Source of the DNA: Formicarius rufipectus
Taxonomy: Eukaryota > Chordata > Aves > Passeriformes > Formicariidae
NCBI GenBank assembly: GCA_013399695.1
Contig: VXAU01001354.1
Coordinates: forward strand, 332,841-396,840
Direction: 5' to 3'
DNA length: 64,000 nucleotides
The notes under the pieces were generated by a model. The model did no database searches and was not told the DNA's origin. It saw only the letters and a program-made list of their open reading frames with translations. Shown here piece by piece: positions 51,307 to 63,146 of the stretch; position 1 is the stretch's first letter; each line of letters begins with the position of its first letter. The translations under genes and the position numbers were made by a program.

Positions 51307-51345
51307 TTTTGTTTGTTTGTTTGTTTGTTTGTTTTTTTATTTTAT
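51307..51345. repeat. (GTTT)n tract
   Basis: Six to seven GTTT units within a T-rich stretch. It is the G/T-strand version of the AAAC tracts found elsewhere in the window. No retroposon body is attached on the side where a poly-A tail would predict one. Confidence 0.9.
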
Positions 51346-51502
51346 TTTCTTGTTGGATCACCTCAGACAATGTTGTGGTCCATCAATAAATTACACACTA
51401 GCAGGCTTGAAAAAAGAAGAGGAGAATGGTTGAAGAAAACTCCAAGAGTGCTACCAAAACATTTAAAAATACAGGTTTCAATCAAAATCAACCAATAATT
51501 TC

Positions 51503-51550
51503 CTTTTTTTTTTTTTGTTTGTTTGTTTTCTTTTGTTTTTTATTTTTAAT
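51503..51550. repeat. T-run with (GTTT)n
   Basis: A 13-base T-run passes into GTTT units and further T-runs. It lies only about 160 bp from the (GTTT)n tract at 51307 and has the same composition and strand. Confidence 0.85.
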
Positions 51551-54500
51551 CAGAATTGCTTATGAATTTTTTCCCGAGAGGAATACTTTGCTTTATGTAC
51601 TATCATGTTTTTTTCCTGGGATGCATAAAAGCTGAAAACTGACAAGCAGCCATCAGGAACACGGCGCAGTATTTCTCATTTATGGTCTGTTTCATATTAT
51701 TCACCAGACTGTCCATGAGATGGGAGGGCAGTTCAGGTGCTGTGGGTCTTCTACTGCTGCTCTGTCATAGAAAGTAAGACAAGCTGAGAGTGATTAAGTG
51801 TGCCTAATTAGTTAGAAAATATTCTAGCTTAAGTTAAGATGACGATTTGATCACAAATCTCAAAATTCTAAGTGGAGAGAGAAGTAAAATAGCATGACAT
51901 ACAGTATAGAAAATAAAGACAAAATTACCTTCTGTGAAGGGAACTTGGAGACAGAACAAGTCAGATCAGAATTGTCCTGCTTCAGATGGAAAATAATGCC
52001 CTGTGATATGGTAACACTTCAGACACTTGCTTCCTTCAAGCTGGCTGATGCTACACTCAGAAGGTGAAAACTCTTCAATTTTCCTCCTCCTCTTCTTAGA
52101 ATTGTTTGCTGTCACTATGTGTACACAGATTTTTTTTGTAAATTGTAGAAGTAATTTCATAGTACATAAGACTATAGCAATAAGAGAACTAATGGACAGG
52201 TTTTCTGGCTTATGAACTGCTAGGTACCTTTTCATTTTAAGCATAAACAGGAACAGAAGATGGAGTTTGTACATTGAGGGATATCATCAAAGTGTGTTTT
52301 TCACAGTCATGATCCATTAGGACACAGGAGGTTTGCTACTCAGCTTACAGTTTTTGCCTGCAAGTTACATATTGAAGAGTTAGAGATCAGGAAACTGCAC
52401 CAGATGTCCATCCTGATGCCTTTTTCCCCCCCCTGCTTCCTTCCAGTAATTAGGGTTGATTGTAGCAATTAAACACCCTTGGAGAGCACTAGTGTTTCAG
52501 CCTTCTCTGTGCAGGTAGATGTCCTACTTTCTGGAAACCCATCAAATCTTTTTTAAATTCAAATCATGGAGGCAACCTAATCATTAAAATTTTCAATCAG
52601 AGTATGAACAAGGACAGGGCATGGGTGCTGGAGAAATGCATTGGGTGGAGTAATAGAGAGCTGCCAACCTAAATTATCTTTCACACAGTTTACCCAAGAA
52701 GATTAGGAGAACAAGAAAAATGGATCTCACAAGTCAGAACAGAGAAACAAAAGTCACTCACAGAACCAAAATCTAGAGATGTGCTGACTTATGAAAATCA
52801 CAAGGGAATTGTGATGGAAAGTTGATATCCTATGGGAAGGATTGTTTATAACTTGGCTTGACTTTTCAGCAGGCTGTTCTCTTAACACTCCGTACTGAAA
52901 TCCCTCTGTTAAAATCCTTGTACGATAAGTTTTGAGCCATGAGTGATTTACAAGCACTCACACTGTAAGAATTTTAAACATGAAAAATGAAGAAAATTAA
53001 TCACAGTACTGAGTTCTCAGCAGGTGAAATTTCATGGTTTGCAATTAAAAAAATCATCAAAACCAAAATTAGACATTTTTACAGATTTATTAGAATTTTA
53101 TAGGATTTTTATAATCTAAATATTGTGGTGACATTAAAACTTTAAGTTGCTTTACTAATTTCTCTTTCAAATCTAATTACCACCAGATAAAATATTAAAA
53201 AAAGAATGCTTGTATTTCACAATATATAAATAAAATGATTATTTCAAATAATAGATTTTCAGTCAGTACTGCAGTCTTTCTTTTACATTTACATTCTGCG
53301 TAGGATTTTTTACCAAGTCCTGTAGCTATATTTTCTGTGGCATTAAGATTTACTAAATAAAAATACAACCTACACCAAATAGTACAACATATATCAAGTC
53401 TTTGTTTCTATGAAGATAAAAAAGTACACTGAAGCTCTTGAAAATACATTATAATTTGATATTCTCTTCCATTTATCAATTTTTGTTAATTACATTATTG
53501 TGCTGTATTCACTGTCACTGGGTAGCTCCATACAATCTCATTTTGCCCTGATGTAAAAATGGATGAAATAGACTTTCAGATACTCTTTAGACTTTTATTT
53601 CTGTGAATTACTTTTGTGTTACTTGTGGGGAAAGACCACAAGAATCTGTTCCAAAAATTGTACTCTGTGATCCCACTGCACAACACCTAATGTAAAGAAC
53701 TCAGGGTATTCCTTTCTAAAGACATTCTTCTTGTAAATAAAAAACTCTGAAAAGAAAGAAATAGGCCAGGGATGGTTCCCTTTATGATAGCACCAATGTG
53801 AACCTCTGGGCTCATTTCAGCTGAGCCAACTGTTATGCTTTGCTGTTGTGGAAGAAAATAAATATATTTGATGAAGTCTTTACTCTGGCAAAAATCAAGT
53901 TTGTGGGTCCAGACAGCTAAGAAAATTGGGAAAAAGACCTGGAAGGTTTCAGTGTTACCTTGTTAACTGAAATGGATCCCATGGTGACAGCAGCAAAAAA
54001 TTGTATCTTTGTTACTCATTTGTCTCTGTGAAGTTAATTGGTGGTCCCAGTAAAAAGTCCATGGAGATATCAGGGTACAAAAAAATAAAAATAATTGATC
54101 ATCTTGTCTGTATACATAAATTTGGAGGATGAATTTTATTTCATTCATCAGAAAATCCAGTTAGTTCACTTCTGATGCATGTTTGAAGGATGACTAAACC
54201 AATTAGGGACAGAGGTGTGAGAAGCAGCATCCCATCGGCAATGAGAATGACTATGCTAACAAAGTGATGCTGATAACGATGTAAATACATGCCAACAGCT
54301 GCTTAAACCTTGCTAGCAACTGCTGTGGAGCTTTTCAGATGTCTGAGAAATGGCCAGTGCCACAGTGCTCAGAGTTGGTCCCTTGGTTACCCCTGAGGTT
54401 TGAGGCATCTCTGGGGGTGCTAAATTGGTCTGACTTCTCTGAGACAGGAGTTGCTTGTGGGGTGGTGAGATTCCTGCTCCATTGGTGGGGGTGGCACCTG

Positions 54501-55270
54501 GGACAGCATCGTCACCCACACAGAACTGCAGAAATGAGTGGGTGGCTGGAGAGGACTCAGAGGGAGACATTGTGATGGAGGGAATGGGAAGGAAAGTCTA
54601 GAGCTGTGCTTTTCATAAGCCTCCCCTCTGATAATGAAGGAAAATTCTGAGGTATTTTAAAACTGATACTTGTCGTGTTAGAGAGGTTATGCTGATCTTG
54701 CAGGTAGGTCACCACTGCTGGAGGTCAGATGGCAAAGCACAGACAGCATTTTGCGTCACTGCTGCAGTGCTGGACTGCCTGTGCTTCTGTGCTTAGAGCA
54801 GCTGCCTCCAGTGAGAACTGGGAGCCTGAGCAGACTTTCAATATGCTTTTTCAGTTTAGGAATGGCGAAACAAATATAAAGTGGCACAATGTGCTGTTTA
54901 TGGAGGAACATGCACGCATATAAAAATAAGCTATTATTTGGGGATGTAAAAAAATTCATATGTATATTGACTACATTGCTTTATTTTACCCTGTCAAGGG
55001 TGAAAACAGGCAAGTTGGCAACAATAACAGGTGAAACAGGTGAACAATAACAGCACCTGAGCACTGAGATGATGTTCACTGAAACTCAAGTCATCAGCTT
55101 TTCAAGGCAAAATCAGTTATACCTGCCACAGAGAAACACTAGTTCATAGTGAGTGTTCCCATACGGGACACAACACAGATAAGAGAGGTGAGGGAAAAAA
55201 GTTAAAAATCTTCTTGGCCTCCACAGGCCAGAGTGCTTTCTAAAAATATGGAGTAGGGAAAAAATGATGT

Positions 55271-55319
55271 TGTTGGGGTTTTTTTGTTTGTTTGGTTGGT
55301 TGTTTTTTTTTTTTTTTTT
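55271..55319. repeat. G/T-only tract ending in poly-T
   Basis: The tract 'tgttggggtttttttgtttg', then TTTGGTTGGTTG and an 18-base T-run, contains only G and T. On the minus strand it is a poly-A run that grades into A/C sequence. Confidence 0.9.
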
Positions 55320-57686
55320 CCCTGACCTTCCCTGTCCACCTGTGTTGATGGTCTATCTTTTATATACTTCCAAATTAGAAAAGAATAAAAACCACATGAA
55401 GGAATCAATCTCCTCTGTTTTAGTGAGACCTGTCCCATTGTTTGTGTAGCATGGCAACCTATTCTGTTAGTGACTTATACAATCGGTCATCCTTTGAACA
55501 GAACATTATATGAATCAGTTGCTTTGGGTATCTCATCCCCCATAATTTTTGTCATAAAATTATTGTAAGAAAAATACTGATGAGAAACTCATTTTTATTA
55601 ATGATCAAGTTTTACAAGGAAAAGAAGCTTAGCTTCTTTATTCTTGGAATATAGTATTAATTTGATTTGATATGTTTAATTTCTAAAATTTTAGCACATG
55701 CTGTCTGTTCACCAAAAATCAAGACAATCTAATTGATAAGATATCCTTTCAAAAATTCTTAATCCAGCAGGATGATTCATGTATTTCAAATGGCTTTAAA
55801 GAAGTATCTCAGTTTTCTCAGAAAGGTAAAAAGCCTCCCTCTAAGGACATAGTAACCCAAATATAATTTAACTGTTATAAGCTTTTAGTCACCTCTACAC
55901 TTGTATCTTAATATGACAAAAGTGGTAATCTAGGTAACACCTTCTGTCTTACTCCTGATAAATTACACCACCAATAGTCTCCACTAAGGCTTCATTTTGT
56001 CTCTGAGAAACTCAATTCAGACAAGTTTGTGAATTAACCCAGGACTCCAATGTCCAAGCCTATCATCCTGTCAAATTTTGCTGGCCATAAATTTTCTTTA
56101 AAATCATTTGCAGCAGAATGAAAACCCCAGATGATTGAATCTTCTTGAATCCTAAAATCCATAGGTTTAAGGAAAACAATGTGGGGGAAGGAGGGCTTTA
56201 TGAATGAACTTTGACAGTAGCTGACACCCAACAAAAGTGAAAAAAAAAAAAAATCTGTCTTGTGCATTACTATCATCAGTTTCCATGGAAACCGAGGCTG
56301 GATTGGCAAAAATAGGTTAAATGCTTTACAGTGACAGAGACTAATCACTATTATTTTATAACATTGCTATTGCCAATGGAAGGGAGGGCTGCATTCTAAG
56401 GAGACAGGTTCACAAAGAGTCTCTTTCTTGCTGAAACTATCAGGCAGCAAAAGCATGTGGCATAAGAAATTGTGATTACATATACAGTAAATCAATACAG
56501 ACTATACAAAATTCATAAAAACTTGAGAAATACTGTATGTGAGAGATCAGCTAATCCCAAAGTCAATGAATAGCAAAATCCAACCATAAACTACTTGACT
56601 TTTCAAAGAACAGAAAACACTCAATTACTTGTCAAATACAGAAAAATTAATCTGTCTGTCCTCTTTTCCAATATGTACTTATTCTCAGGAGAAGTTACCT
56701 CAGAGAATCTGCAGCAACAAAAATTCTAAGATTGCATTGTTATCCTGAAAACAAGTTTTATTCCTTGTGATTGAAAATCGAAACTTTCAGGGGATAGAAA
56801 AGTTCAGCATCAGTGTTAATTTTCCAGAACTTTATTTATGGCACTAAATAACTTTCAACACTTATTTTATTTTGAGTAAGGTAGACCAGAGGGAAAAAGC
56901 AAACCTCATTTCCCTTGGAAACATTGCTTTCTGAAAACAAGAACATCCTCACATTTTAGGTGAGTGTTTACAACTGCTCAGAAAAAAACCATCAGCAGTA
57001 TAAAGACGGGCACTCATTAAACAGAAAGCAAATGGTTTGTCTTCTGGGAACATTCTCATGACCATTCCAGAAATGTTTTATTTTGAGAGTCTTATTATGG
57101 ATATCATCCAAAGTCAAAGTTACTTAAGTTGTGCTTTGTCAAGTAGCTTTTAGCATCCTGGAAAACAGGTCATTTTTGTGAAACATTCCACATGCAGACT
57201 GCCTGTGCCTACATGCCAACTTAGATTCCTAAGGACAACCCTTAAACACTATCAGACTCTTTTCAGACCCTGTAAAACTCCAGAGACACCTGGAGGCCCT
57301 GGCCACACTTTTATGTGGCATTTCGATGCCACACTTCTCTGCTACTGACTTGCCCATGGGATTTAAGCAGCATGAGGGAGACAACCAGGGCAAAATTCAT
57401 GGAGCTAGGTGAAGTTCAGGCATTTCTGCTTTAGCAAAAACCCCAGGGAGTGGTTGCCTAGGTCATTGTTCAGAAGGTTCCAGCTAATTCATCATAGGTA
57501 TCTGGAATAATGTATTTACCTGAGTTTTCAAAAAAAACTAGGCAGCAGAGTGCTTGATGGTGAGGCTGTCCCTTTGAAGTTGTTTTCTGTGCTTGAAGTG
57601 TTTAACTGCTGGTTGGACTGGAGTGAGAAGAGCCCGTGTTTCAGAAGGAGTCATTACTAGATTGGGATCTCACTCTCAGGTCATAG

Positions 57687-58230
57687 TGTCACTGTCCGGG
57701 CAGGGGAACCTGTTCTGCCAGGTTCAAGACGAAGGTTCACCTGAGAATATGTACTAAAGTGAGCAAAACTGTGACAGATATGAAAAGTCTGTGTCTTCTG
57801 CTGGGGATTAGCATCGGAATAGGTACCCTTTTCAGAAGAATTTGTAATGGGAAGCTAGAACTCGTTTTACCCTTAGGAAGCCTTTCCTGCCTGCAAAGTG
57901 CCTCTCTCAAGAGGGTTGGATAGTTCTTTTCCTTTCCCTTTCCCTTCTGCATTCCAGAGAAAGTTGCAGAGAGGGTTGTGAGTGAGCACTCTTTCTGGTG
58001 TGCAGAAGCAATAATGTTCGCAGACACATACAGGGCCTCCTTGGCCAGAGAGAGCAAGGGAGCACAGAGAGAAGATAAAAATCCCTGGGAGACTGCAGCA
58101 ACTGCCTTTTCCCTGAGACTCTGTGCTGTCTGGAAGCATTGTGAGGTTCTGTAAGCTTTCAACATCCTTGCCTTTGTAATAAACCTTTTTGAATCCTTTC
58201 CATTTCTTTGGTATTTTTGGGGAGGTGGGG
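57687..58230 (+). mobile_element. Probable solo LTR of an avian endogenous retrovirus
   Basis: The block is about 540 bp with LTR-like architecture. It starts TGTCACTGTCCGGGCAGGGG and has a GC-richer U3-like body. It has a TATA-like GATAAAAATCC at 58074-58084 and an AATAAA polyadenylation signal at 58178-58183, about 100 bp downstream. A T/G-rich tail (tttttggggaggtggggggt) completes it. This order and spacing (promoter, short R, poly-A signal, GT-rich end) is what retroviral LTRs show, and the phrase around AATAAA resembles avian ERV LTRs I remember. No gag, pol or env-like frame flanks it, so it would be a solo LTR from recombination between two LTRs. The three minus-strand frames across it are shadows. 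The right edge and the target-site duplication are not resolved, and the family is not named. Confidence 0.5.
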
Positions 58231-58617
58231 GGTAGTACTTGTGTGTATTTTACTTTACACTTAAAGTAAAATAAATTTTAAAGTTTCATTCACTCTCAAG
58301 TCCAACAATGACAGGGGTATCTTTAGAGCTTTGTTTAGAAAAGACAAAAGTAGAACAAACACGCTCTTCCTCAATGTCAACTGTCAATCCTATGAAACTG
58401 AATGATTGAAGAACGCTTTTCACAATAAAATGAAATCTCAAAATACCATTCTGTCTTATATGAAACCAATACATTTGATAGAATTTTGTTCACAAGATGC
58501 TGTTACTTTAATTCTATCTATATTTAAATAAAAATGATAAAGGGTTTTCACATCTCAACTACTTCATTAAAATATTTCAAGAGGTGATATTGGTATTAGA
58601 ACTTAGGGTTTTGATAA
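58231..58617. other. Unique AT-rich DNA, no gene seen
   Basis: No feature recognised. It is AT-rich sequence with scattered AATAAA words, all probably chance. Confidence 0.6.
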
Positions 58618-59250
58618 CTGGTGCACGAAGGCAATATCTTTTAAAGAAATGAAAATGGAGGTGAAAGAGGGTAAATCAAAGATTGTGAAAGAAAGAATTA
58701 TTAAGTTCAGTAAAAAACATAGAGTAGGACTGTATAAATAGGTAAAAGAAATCAAAAGTAAAGCATGACAAGAAGGACTTGAAGTGGTGCAGGGCAACTT
58801 TCACTGCTTTAGTTCAGCACAAATATGAAAGCTAAAGGGATGTACAGCAAAGGAGTGATGTGTTAAGAAATTGTTGGGGCAATGAAAGCAGAAGAGAAAA
58901 AGAACAGTCTAAGCAAAAAACAAAGAGAGTTGAATATAGAAAAAGTATTGCAACTCTGAACACTGAAGGACCTGAAAATCACAGTTCTGGGAAATGACAT
59001 TTATTGAGGGAGTAAGCACAAAGATGTACAAAGAAAGTACAAGAAAATGAGCCGAAATACTGACATGGTATGCAGTGTAAAGAGAAAGAAGGCAATAGTA
59101 ATAAAAGTGAAGAACAGCAAAGCAAGTCAAAGGGAAAGCATTCAAGAAAGACAATGAGATTGTCTTTAGGAAATTTCTTGATGGTCTCTGAAAATAAAGA
59201 TATTCACAAAAGGATAAAATCATCACTGTAAAAGAGATGAGAAAATACAG
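58618..59250. other. Purine-rich strand segment (A+G skew)
   Basis: For about 630 bp the plus strand is strongly A+G-rich (repeated 'gaaag', 'aaagaa', 'gagaaa' words) with few pyrimidine runs. The hydrophobic minus-strand frames here (64 and 105 codons) are what such a skew must produce, not membrane-protein genes. A perfect 9-bp hairpin with a 3-base loop (AAAGACAAT / ATTGTCTTT, 59147-59167) lies near the right end. No tandem period is obvious. Confidence 0.6.
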
Positions 59251-60278
59251 ACCCTCTCAACTGGAACATGAAGAGAAAGGGCTTGTTCACTGGTTCACAT
59301 GGCGCTGAGAGGTAAATTATCTAAGCAAAACAGGTCAAACTGGTGAAAAAGCGAGCTGCCACCTGTCTGTGTGATCCCAGACACGTTGTGGTTTGCCTAG
59401 AGCAAGGAATCTACAGCAGCCAGACTGGTGTTGCTGTCACACACTGTCTGTTATTCCTGGGATGTTCCTGTTTGATGCAGAGATGGATATTGGTCAGGGG
59501 ATTCACATTAAACATCCCTGAACCCAGCGCTACCCCCATGAAAGGACCTGGCTCAGCCATCACTGTCCAACTCCTCTGAAGAAACCACTTTTCTCAGTTC
59601 ACCCCCTCCATAGCATCTCTCAGGCACAAGCAAATGCAGCCACCTTTCCACCTTTCACCCCCAGTGATCATTTCCCTTTGAATTTTAAAACAATTATTGG
59701 ATTACACCCCTAGCTACTCCTTCCTTCTCCTTTCCAGCACGCTTGCAGTCCTTGCACAGCGATCCAGCTGTTTATGTCACACTCTAATCCATTCAATGAG
59801 ACTGCGCTGATTTGACAAGCTAGACAAGGGTTTCTTTACTGGAAAATATATTTAAAACCCCCTTTGGCAGTCTGTCCTAGAGGAGGTAGATTGTCTGAGG
59901 TTATTCTCACTGTTATGATCCTGATATTTGAAGATAAGCCCATTTACATGCCTTTATGTCTGTTTAGTTGTATGCACAATGAGACTCATGTATAGTCACT
60001 TATTGCTCTGCAATCTTCAGTTTTTAAATCTGTTGTATTTTGGATCATTAACTCAAGGTGAGACTTCCCTTCCAGTCATCTCCTCTAACCTCTCTGCATC
60101 AACTGGTCTCCTGGGCAACAGTGCTCACAGATGATCTGTACATCCCTCCTTTTAGGGCAGACTTTGTACTGCTCTGCACCTGTGTAGTCATTTATGCTGG
60201 CACAATGTGAAATACACATATGGTTTGAAATTAAGCCTGGTGTAAATGAGAACACAGAGAAATGGAGAATTAGTGTGG
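59251..60278. other. Unique DNA, no gene seen
   Basis: No gene recognised. The 78-codon plus-strand frame at 59343-59579 has no motif. The C/T-rich part at about 59575-59760 is pyrimidine-skewed, the reverse of the preceding segment. Nothing else could be assigned. Confidence 0.55.
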
Positions 60279-60543
60279 TTTTTTTTTTTTTTTGGTCTGG
60301 ATTTTTTTCTTCCTTTGCCTCCTCTATATGCAGAACTAGCAATAGGTAAACCACTCCCCCCAAAAAACCACCACCACCAAAACCCAACAAACAAAAAAAC
60401 CTCCAAAAAACCACAAACAAACAAACAAAAACCCCAAAAAAAACCAAACCCAAAAACCACTAAAAAAAACCCCACCAAACAACAAACAAATGAACAAACA
60501 AAAAAACCCCAAACAAACAAAAACAAACAAACAAACAAAAACC
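60279..60543. repeat. Poly-T followed by a near-pure A/C tract
   Basis: A T-rich stretch (60279-60310) is followed about 40 bp later by roughly 190 bp (60351-60543) made almost only of A and C, with about five other bases. It contains (AAAC)n, ACC triplets and A-runs. The reverse-strand frames full of Phe, Cys, Gly, Val and Trp (up to 127 codons) and the forward Lys/Asn/Pro/Thr frame are translation artefacts. The opposing T/G and A/C segments could pair over short stretches. This is the largest of the A-to-C tracts in the window. Confidence 0.9.
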
Positions 60544-62496
60544 TGGGAAAAAACCCAGAGTTAACAGACACAAGGTGGCCTGTAATCGATGTTATCTTTG
60601 TTATCTTTTTCTAGAATCAAGAAAACAAAAGCACCTTCATCAGATGTTCTTTTACACTTGTAACATTTATATTAGGAATGTGAACTACAAGAACTCCCAG
60701 GACATGCTTTTAAACAGAGGATGCAGGAAAGAGAGGCACGTTTATGTAAGTTAACATTTTTCATTAGCTCAAGGAATGACATGCAGGTTAAGAGTTTGTG
60801 GTGAACAGAACTTTCCAGGTCATATCAAGTCAAGGTAATCCATACTGACCTTTAAATTCACTGCAGTTGCTGAATAAATAAATATGTGAAAGCTTGTATT
60901 TGGTGGGAGGCTTAGCTGACACCTGGCACTGTGTTGGTTTGTTTGTTTATACACATTCAGGCCTGGCTCCAGAAGAGGAAAAAAGAGCCACTTCACATTA
61001 ATACTTCCCAGGGCATCACATACTGCCTTTCATGTGATAATGCCCAGTTGCAGTACCAGAGGAGATCCATCCTTCCCCTGCTGGCACTGGGATCAGGGCT
61101 GTGTCCATCCATGACCACTCTCCACAGATCTATCCAACTTGGAAATGGAAATTTCACAGCTTTGTTGGGTTTTATTGTACCAAATGTGTAGATGAATTCT
61201 TTTATAGAGATTAGGGGACCGTACCTCAGCCAGAATAAACTGGCTCATTGACTTCGATAGAGCTTAGCTGATTGATGCAGGCTTTGGGACTCCTCCTGCT
61301 TGGTCAAATCTCATTTTAGATGTTTCATCTGAATGAATGCAGACTGGAGGGAAGGACTGAGAAGCATTTTAAGTATAGAAACAGTGAAATTGTCCTGTGT
61401 AAGATCCTATGTGGACTGGTTTCCCACAGACCCTTTTGTGACTCCCAAAATCTGTGGCCTTTCAGGGAAATATCTTACTGCAATTTCTGAGCAAGTTTGT
61501 AGGAGAAGTTTCCTGAAACTAGGAAAGCTAGGGTCAATGCTCCATTCCTCATTTTTAAAAGTATTTAAATGTGGTATACCAAGTACACAAATTTTATAGA
61601 ACTATTTTTTTGAATGAAATAGTTCTCAGTAAAGACTGAGCATCCATGGTATGAGATATCAATTACCAGGTCCCATTGAAAATATGGAGGTATTGATTTC
61701 TACTTTTTTTTTGTGGTGAATGTAGAAGATAAAGTAAATGATAGCTGGTTGTTACTCATAGAACTAACTGAAATCTAGCACAAGCTATTAAAATGTGTAT
61801 TGCACACGTACTGCATATTGTGACTAAGTGAAAAGTCTTTTTGGAGCTCTGTTTCAGGTTATTTTCTGACTCAGAAAGAGGAAAGACTCTTTTTACATTC
61901 AATTCACCTAGAAGTGTTGTTTTCATGGTTAAAAAAGAAAGAAGAAAATGTAATGTTAAAATTAAATCGACATATCTCCCCTAACTTTCAAAATACTTCA
62001 ATAATTGAGAAAATTGGGAAATATTGGCCTCTTCTTTGCAAATGAATTTCTGCATACAGAATTGAAGAAAAATTCTGGCCCCTCTGTTAGTTATTGTACT
62101 TATACTTTATGATGAATCTCAAACTTGTAGTAGTTGGCATTTTTAAAAGATGCTAGTTTTTTCTCTTGCCATTTAAAATTAAGAAGATCACAAAGGTAAA
62201 TCCAAAGTGATATCTAAAAGCAGTTATGGTCACACTAGCATCATGACTAACTACTGTTCTGGAAAACCTGAATGATCCCATGAGAGTACAACCAATTCCT
62301 GTTCTAGGAGTCCTGGAATATTTTACCACTATTAGGATTTTATGGAAGAGTAAATAAAAGGGAGACAGATTAAAGATAGAGAAAGCAAAATATATTCCCT
62401 TTAAATGTTATGAGTTGTTCTGTTTTGTTCTGCATGACTTTTTTCCCTGTAGAGGGACTTTATTCTTGTGTCTGAGTTCTGAATTATTATATATGT
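60544..62496. other. Unique AT-rich DNA, no gene seen
   Basis: About 1.95 kb with no gene recognised. The plus-strand frames at 60931-61191 and 61333-61599 (86 and 88 codons) lack motifs. No repeat was identified. Confidence 0.6.
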
Positions 62497-63146
62497 AGGA
62501 ACCTGTTGGTCAGACTAAAGCGGAAGAAGCAGATGCACAGACAGTTGAAGCTGGGACAGCTGACCTGGGAAGACAAGTACAGTTATGTAGGGATGGGGTG
62601 AGGAAGGCCAAGGTGAAGCTGAAACTCAAAGAAAGAGTTGGAAAGGAACTGGCAAGGAAGGGTTTCTACAGGTATGTTAAAGAGAAAGGGAAGGTCAAAG
62701 AAGGTGTACCCTCCCAAAGCTGGAAAACTGGCAACAGTGGATGAGGAGAAGGCTGAAGGACTCAATAATTTTTTGCCTTAGTCTTCAATGACAACCTCAC
62801 TTCCTGCACCTCTTGAGTGGATGGATGGCAGGATGGGGTCTGGGAGTTCAAAGTCCTTCCCACTACAGGTGAAGATCAGGTTCATGATCACCTGCAGAAC
62901 CTGAATTTACATAAGTCTATGGGATCTGGTGAGATGCATCCCGGACTCCTGAGGGAATTGGCTGATGTAGTTGCCAAGCCTCTCTCCATGGTATTTGAAA
63001 AGTCCTGGCAGTCAGACGAAGTCCAGCGTAGCTGGAGGAGAAACACTGAAACCATCTTTAAAAGGGGTATAAAAGAGGACTCTGGGAACTACTGCCCTGT
63101 CAGCCTCACCTCTGGCTTCCAAACCTGGCCACTCTATGATTCTATT
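62497..63146 (+). repeat. CR1 LINE, ORF2 remnant fused to the 3' tail
   Basis: This is a plus-strand CR1 copy. Bases about 62497-62815 match the ORF2 linker between endonuclease and reverse transcriptase ('gggtttctacaggtatgtta', 'gagaaggctgaaggactcaa' and 'tgccttagtcttcaatgac'), with stop codons. Bases 62817-63114 keep an open frame reading 'LNLHKSMGSGEMHPGLLREL', 'ADVVAKPLSMVFEKSWQSDE' and 'EDSGNYCPVSLTS'. This is the start of the CR1 RT domain, where ORF2 normally has DHLRNLN/HKSMGPD, FEKSW and YRPVSLTS. Immediately after VSLTS (about 63107-63118) the sequence jumps to 'caaacctggccactctatga' and 'ttctat', the extreme 3' terminus with its octamer. The rest of RT and nearly all of the 3' UTR, more than 1 kb in a full element, is absent. 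The element is inactive. Confidence 0.9.

Larger units (their letters stand above)
50237..57686. other. Unique AT-rich DNA, no gene seen
   Basis: About 7.4 kb with no gene recognised. It includes (GTTT)n tracts (see separate entries), a somewhat GC-richer patch at about 54310-54600 with overlapping open frames on both strands (85 minus, 78 plus), and a small direct duplication of an 'acaataacag'-type word at about 55018-55053. The patch at 54.3-54.6 kb has no motif I can name. A perfect 8-bp hairpin with a TTCG loop sits at 57314-57333. Confidence 0.55.

Noticed and set aside
54310..54600. GC-richer patch as an exon or CpG island
   Set aside because: CpG remains scarce, frames are open on both strands, and no convincing splice-site pair frames a single reading frame.
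57737..58165. 142-codon minus-strand frame plus two overlapping ones
   Set aside because: It lies in the LTR-like block, three registers are open at once, and no viral or host motif is visible.
58909..59226. 105-codon hydrophobic minus-strand frame resembling membrane segments
   Set aside because: The purine skew of the plus strand forces Leu/Phe/Ser/Tyr-rich translation on the other strand; no conserved receptor motif is present.
60188..60571. Open frames of up to 127 codons on the minus strand, hydrophobic and rich in Phe, Gly, Cys and Val, suggesting a membrane protein
   Set aside because: They are translations of the A/C-only tract; all registers on both strands stay open because the tract lacks the bases needed for stops.
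63068..63078. TATAAAAG-like promoter word
   Set aside because: It lies within the CR1 ORF2 remnant, where the family sequence encodes a Lys/Gly-rich stretch; not a promoter.
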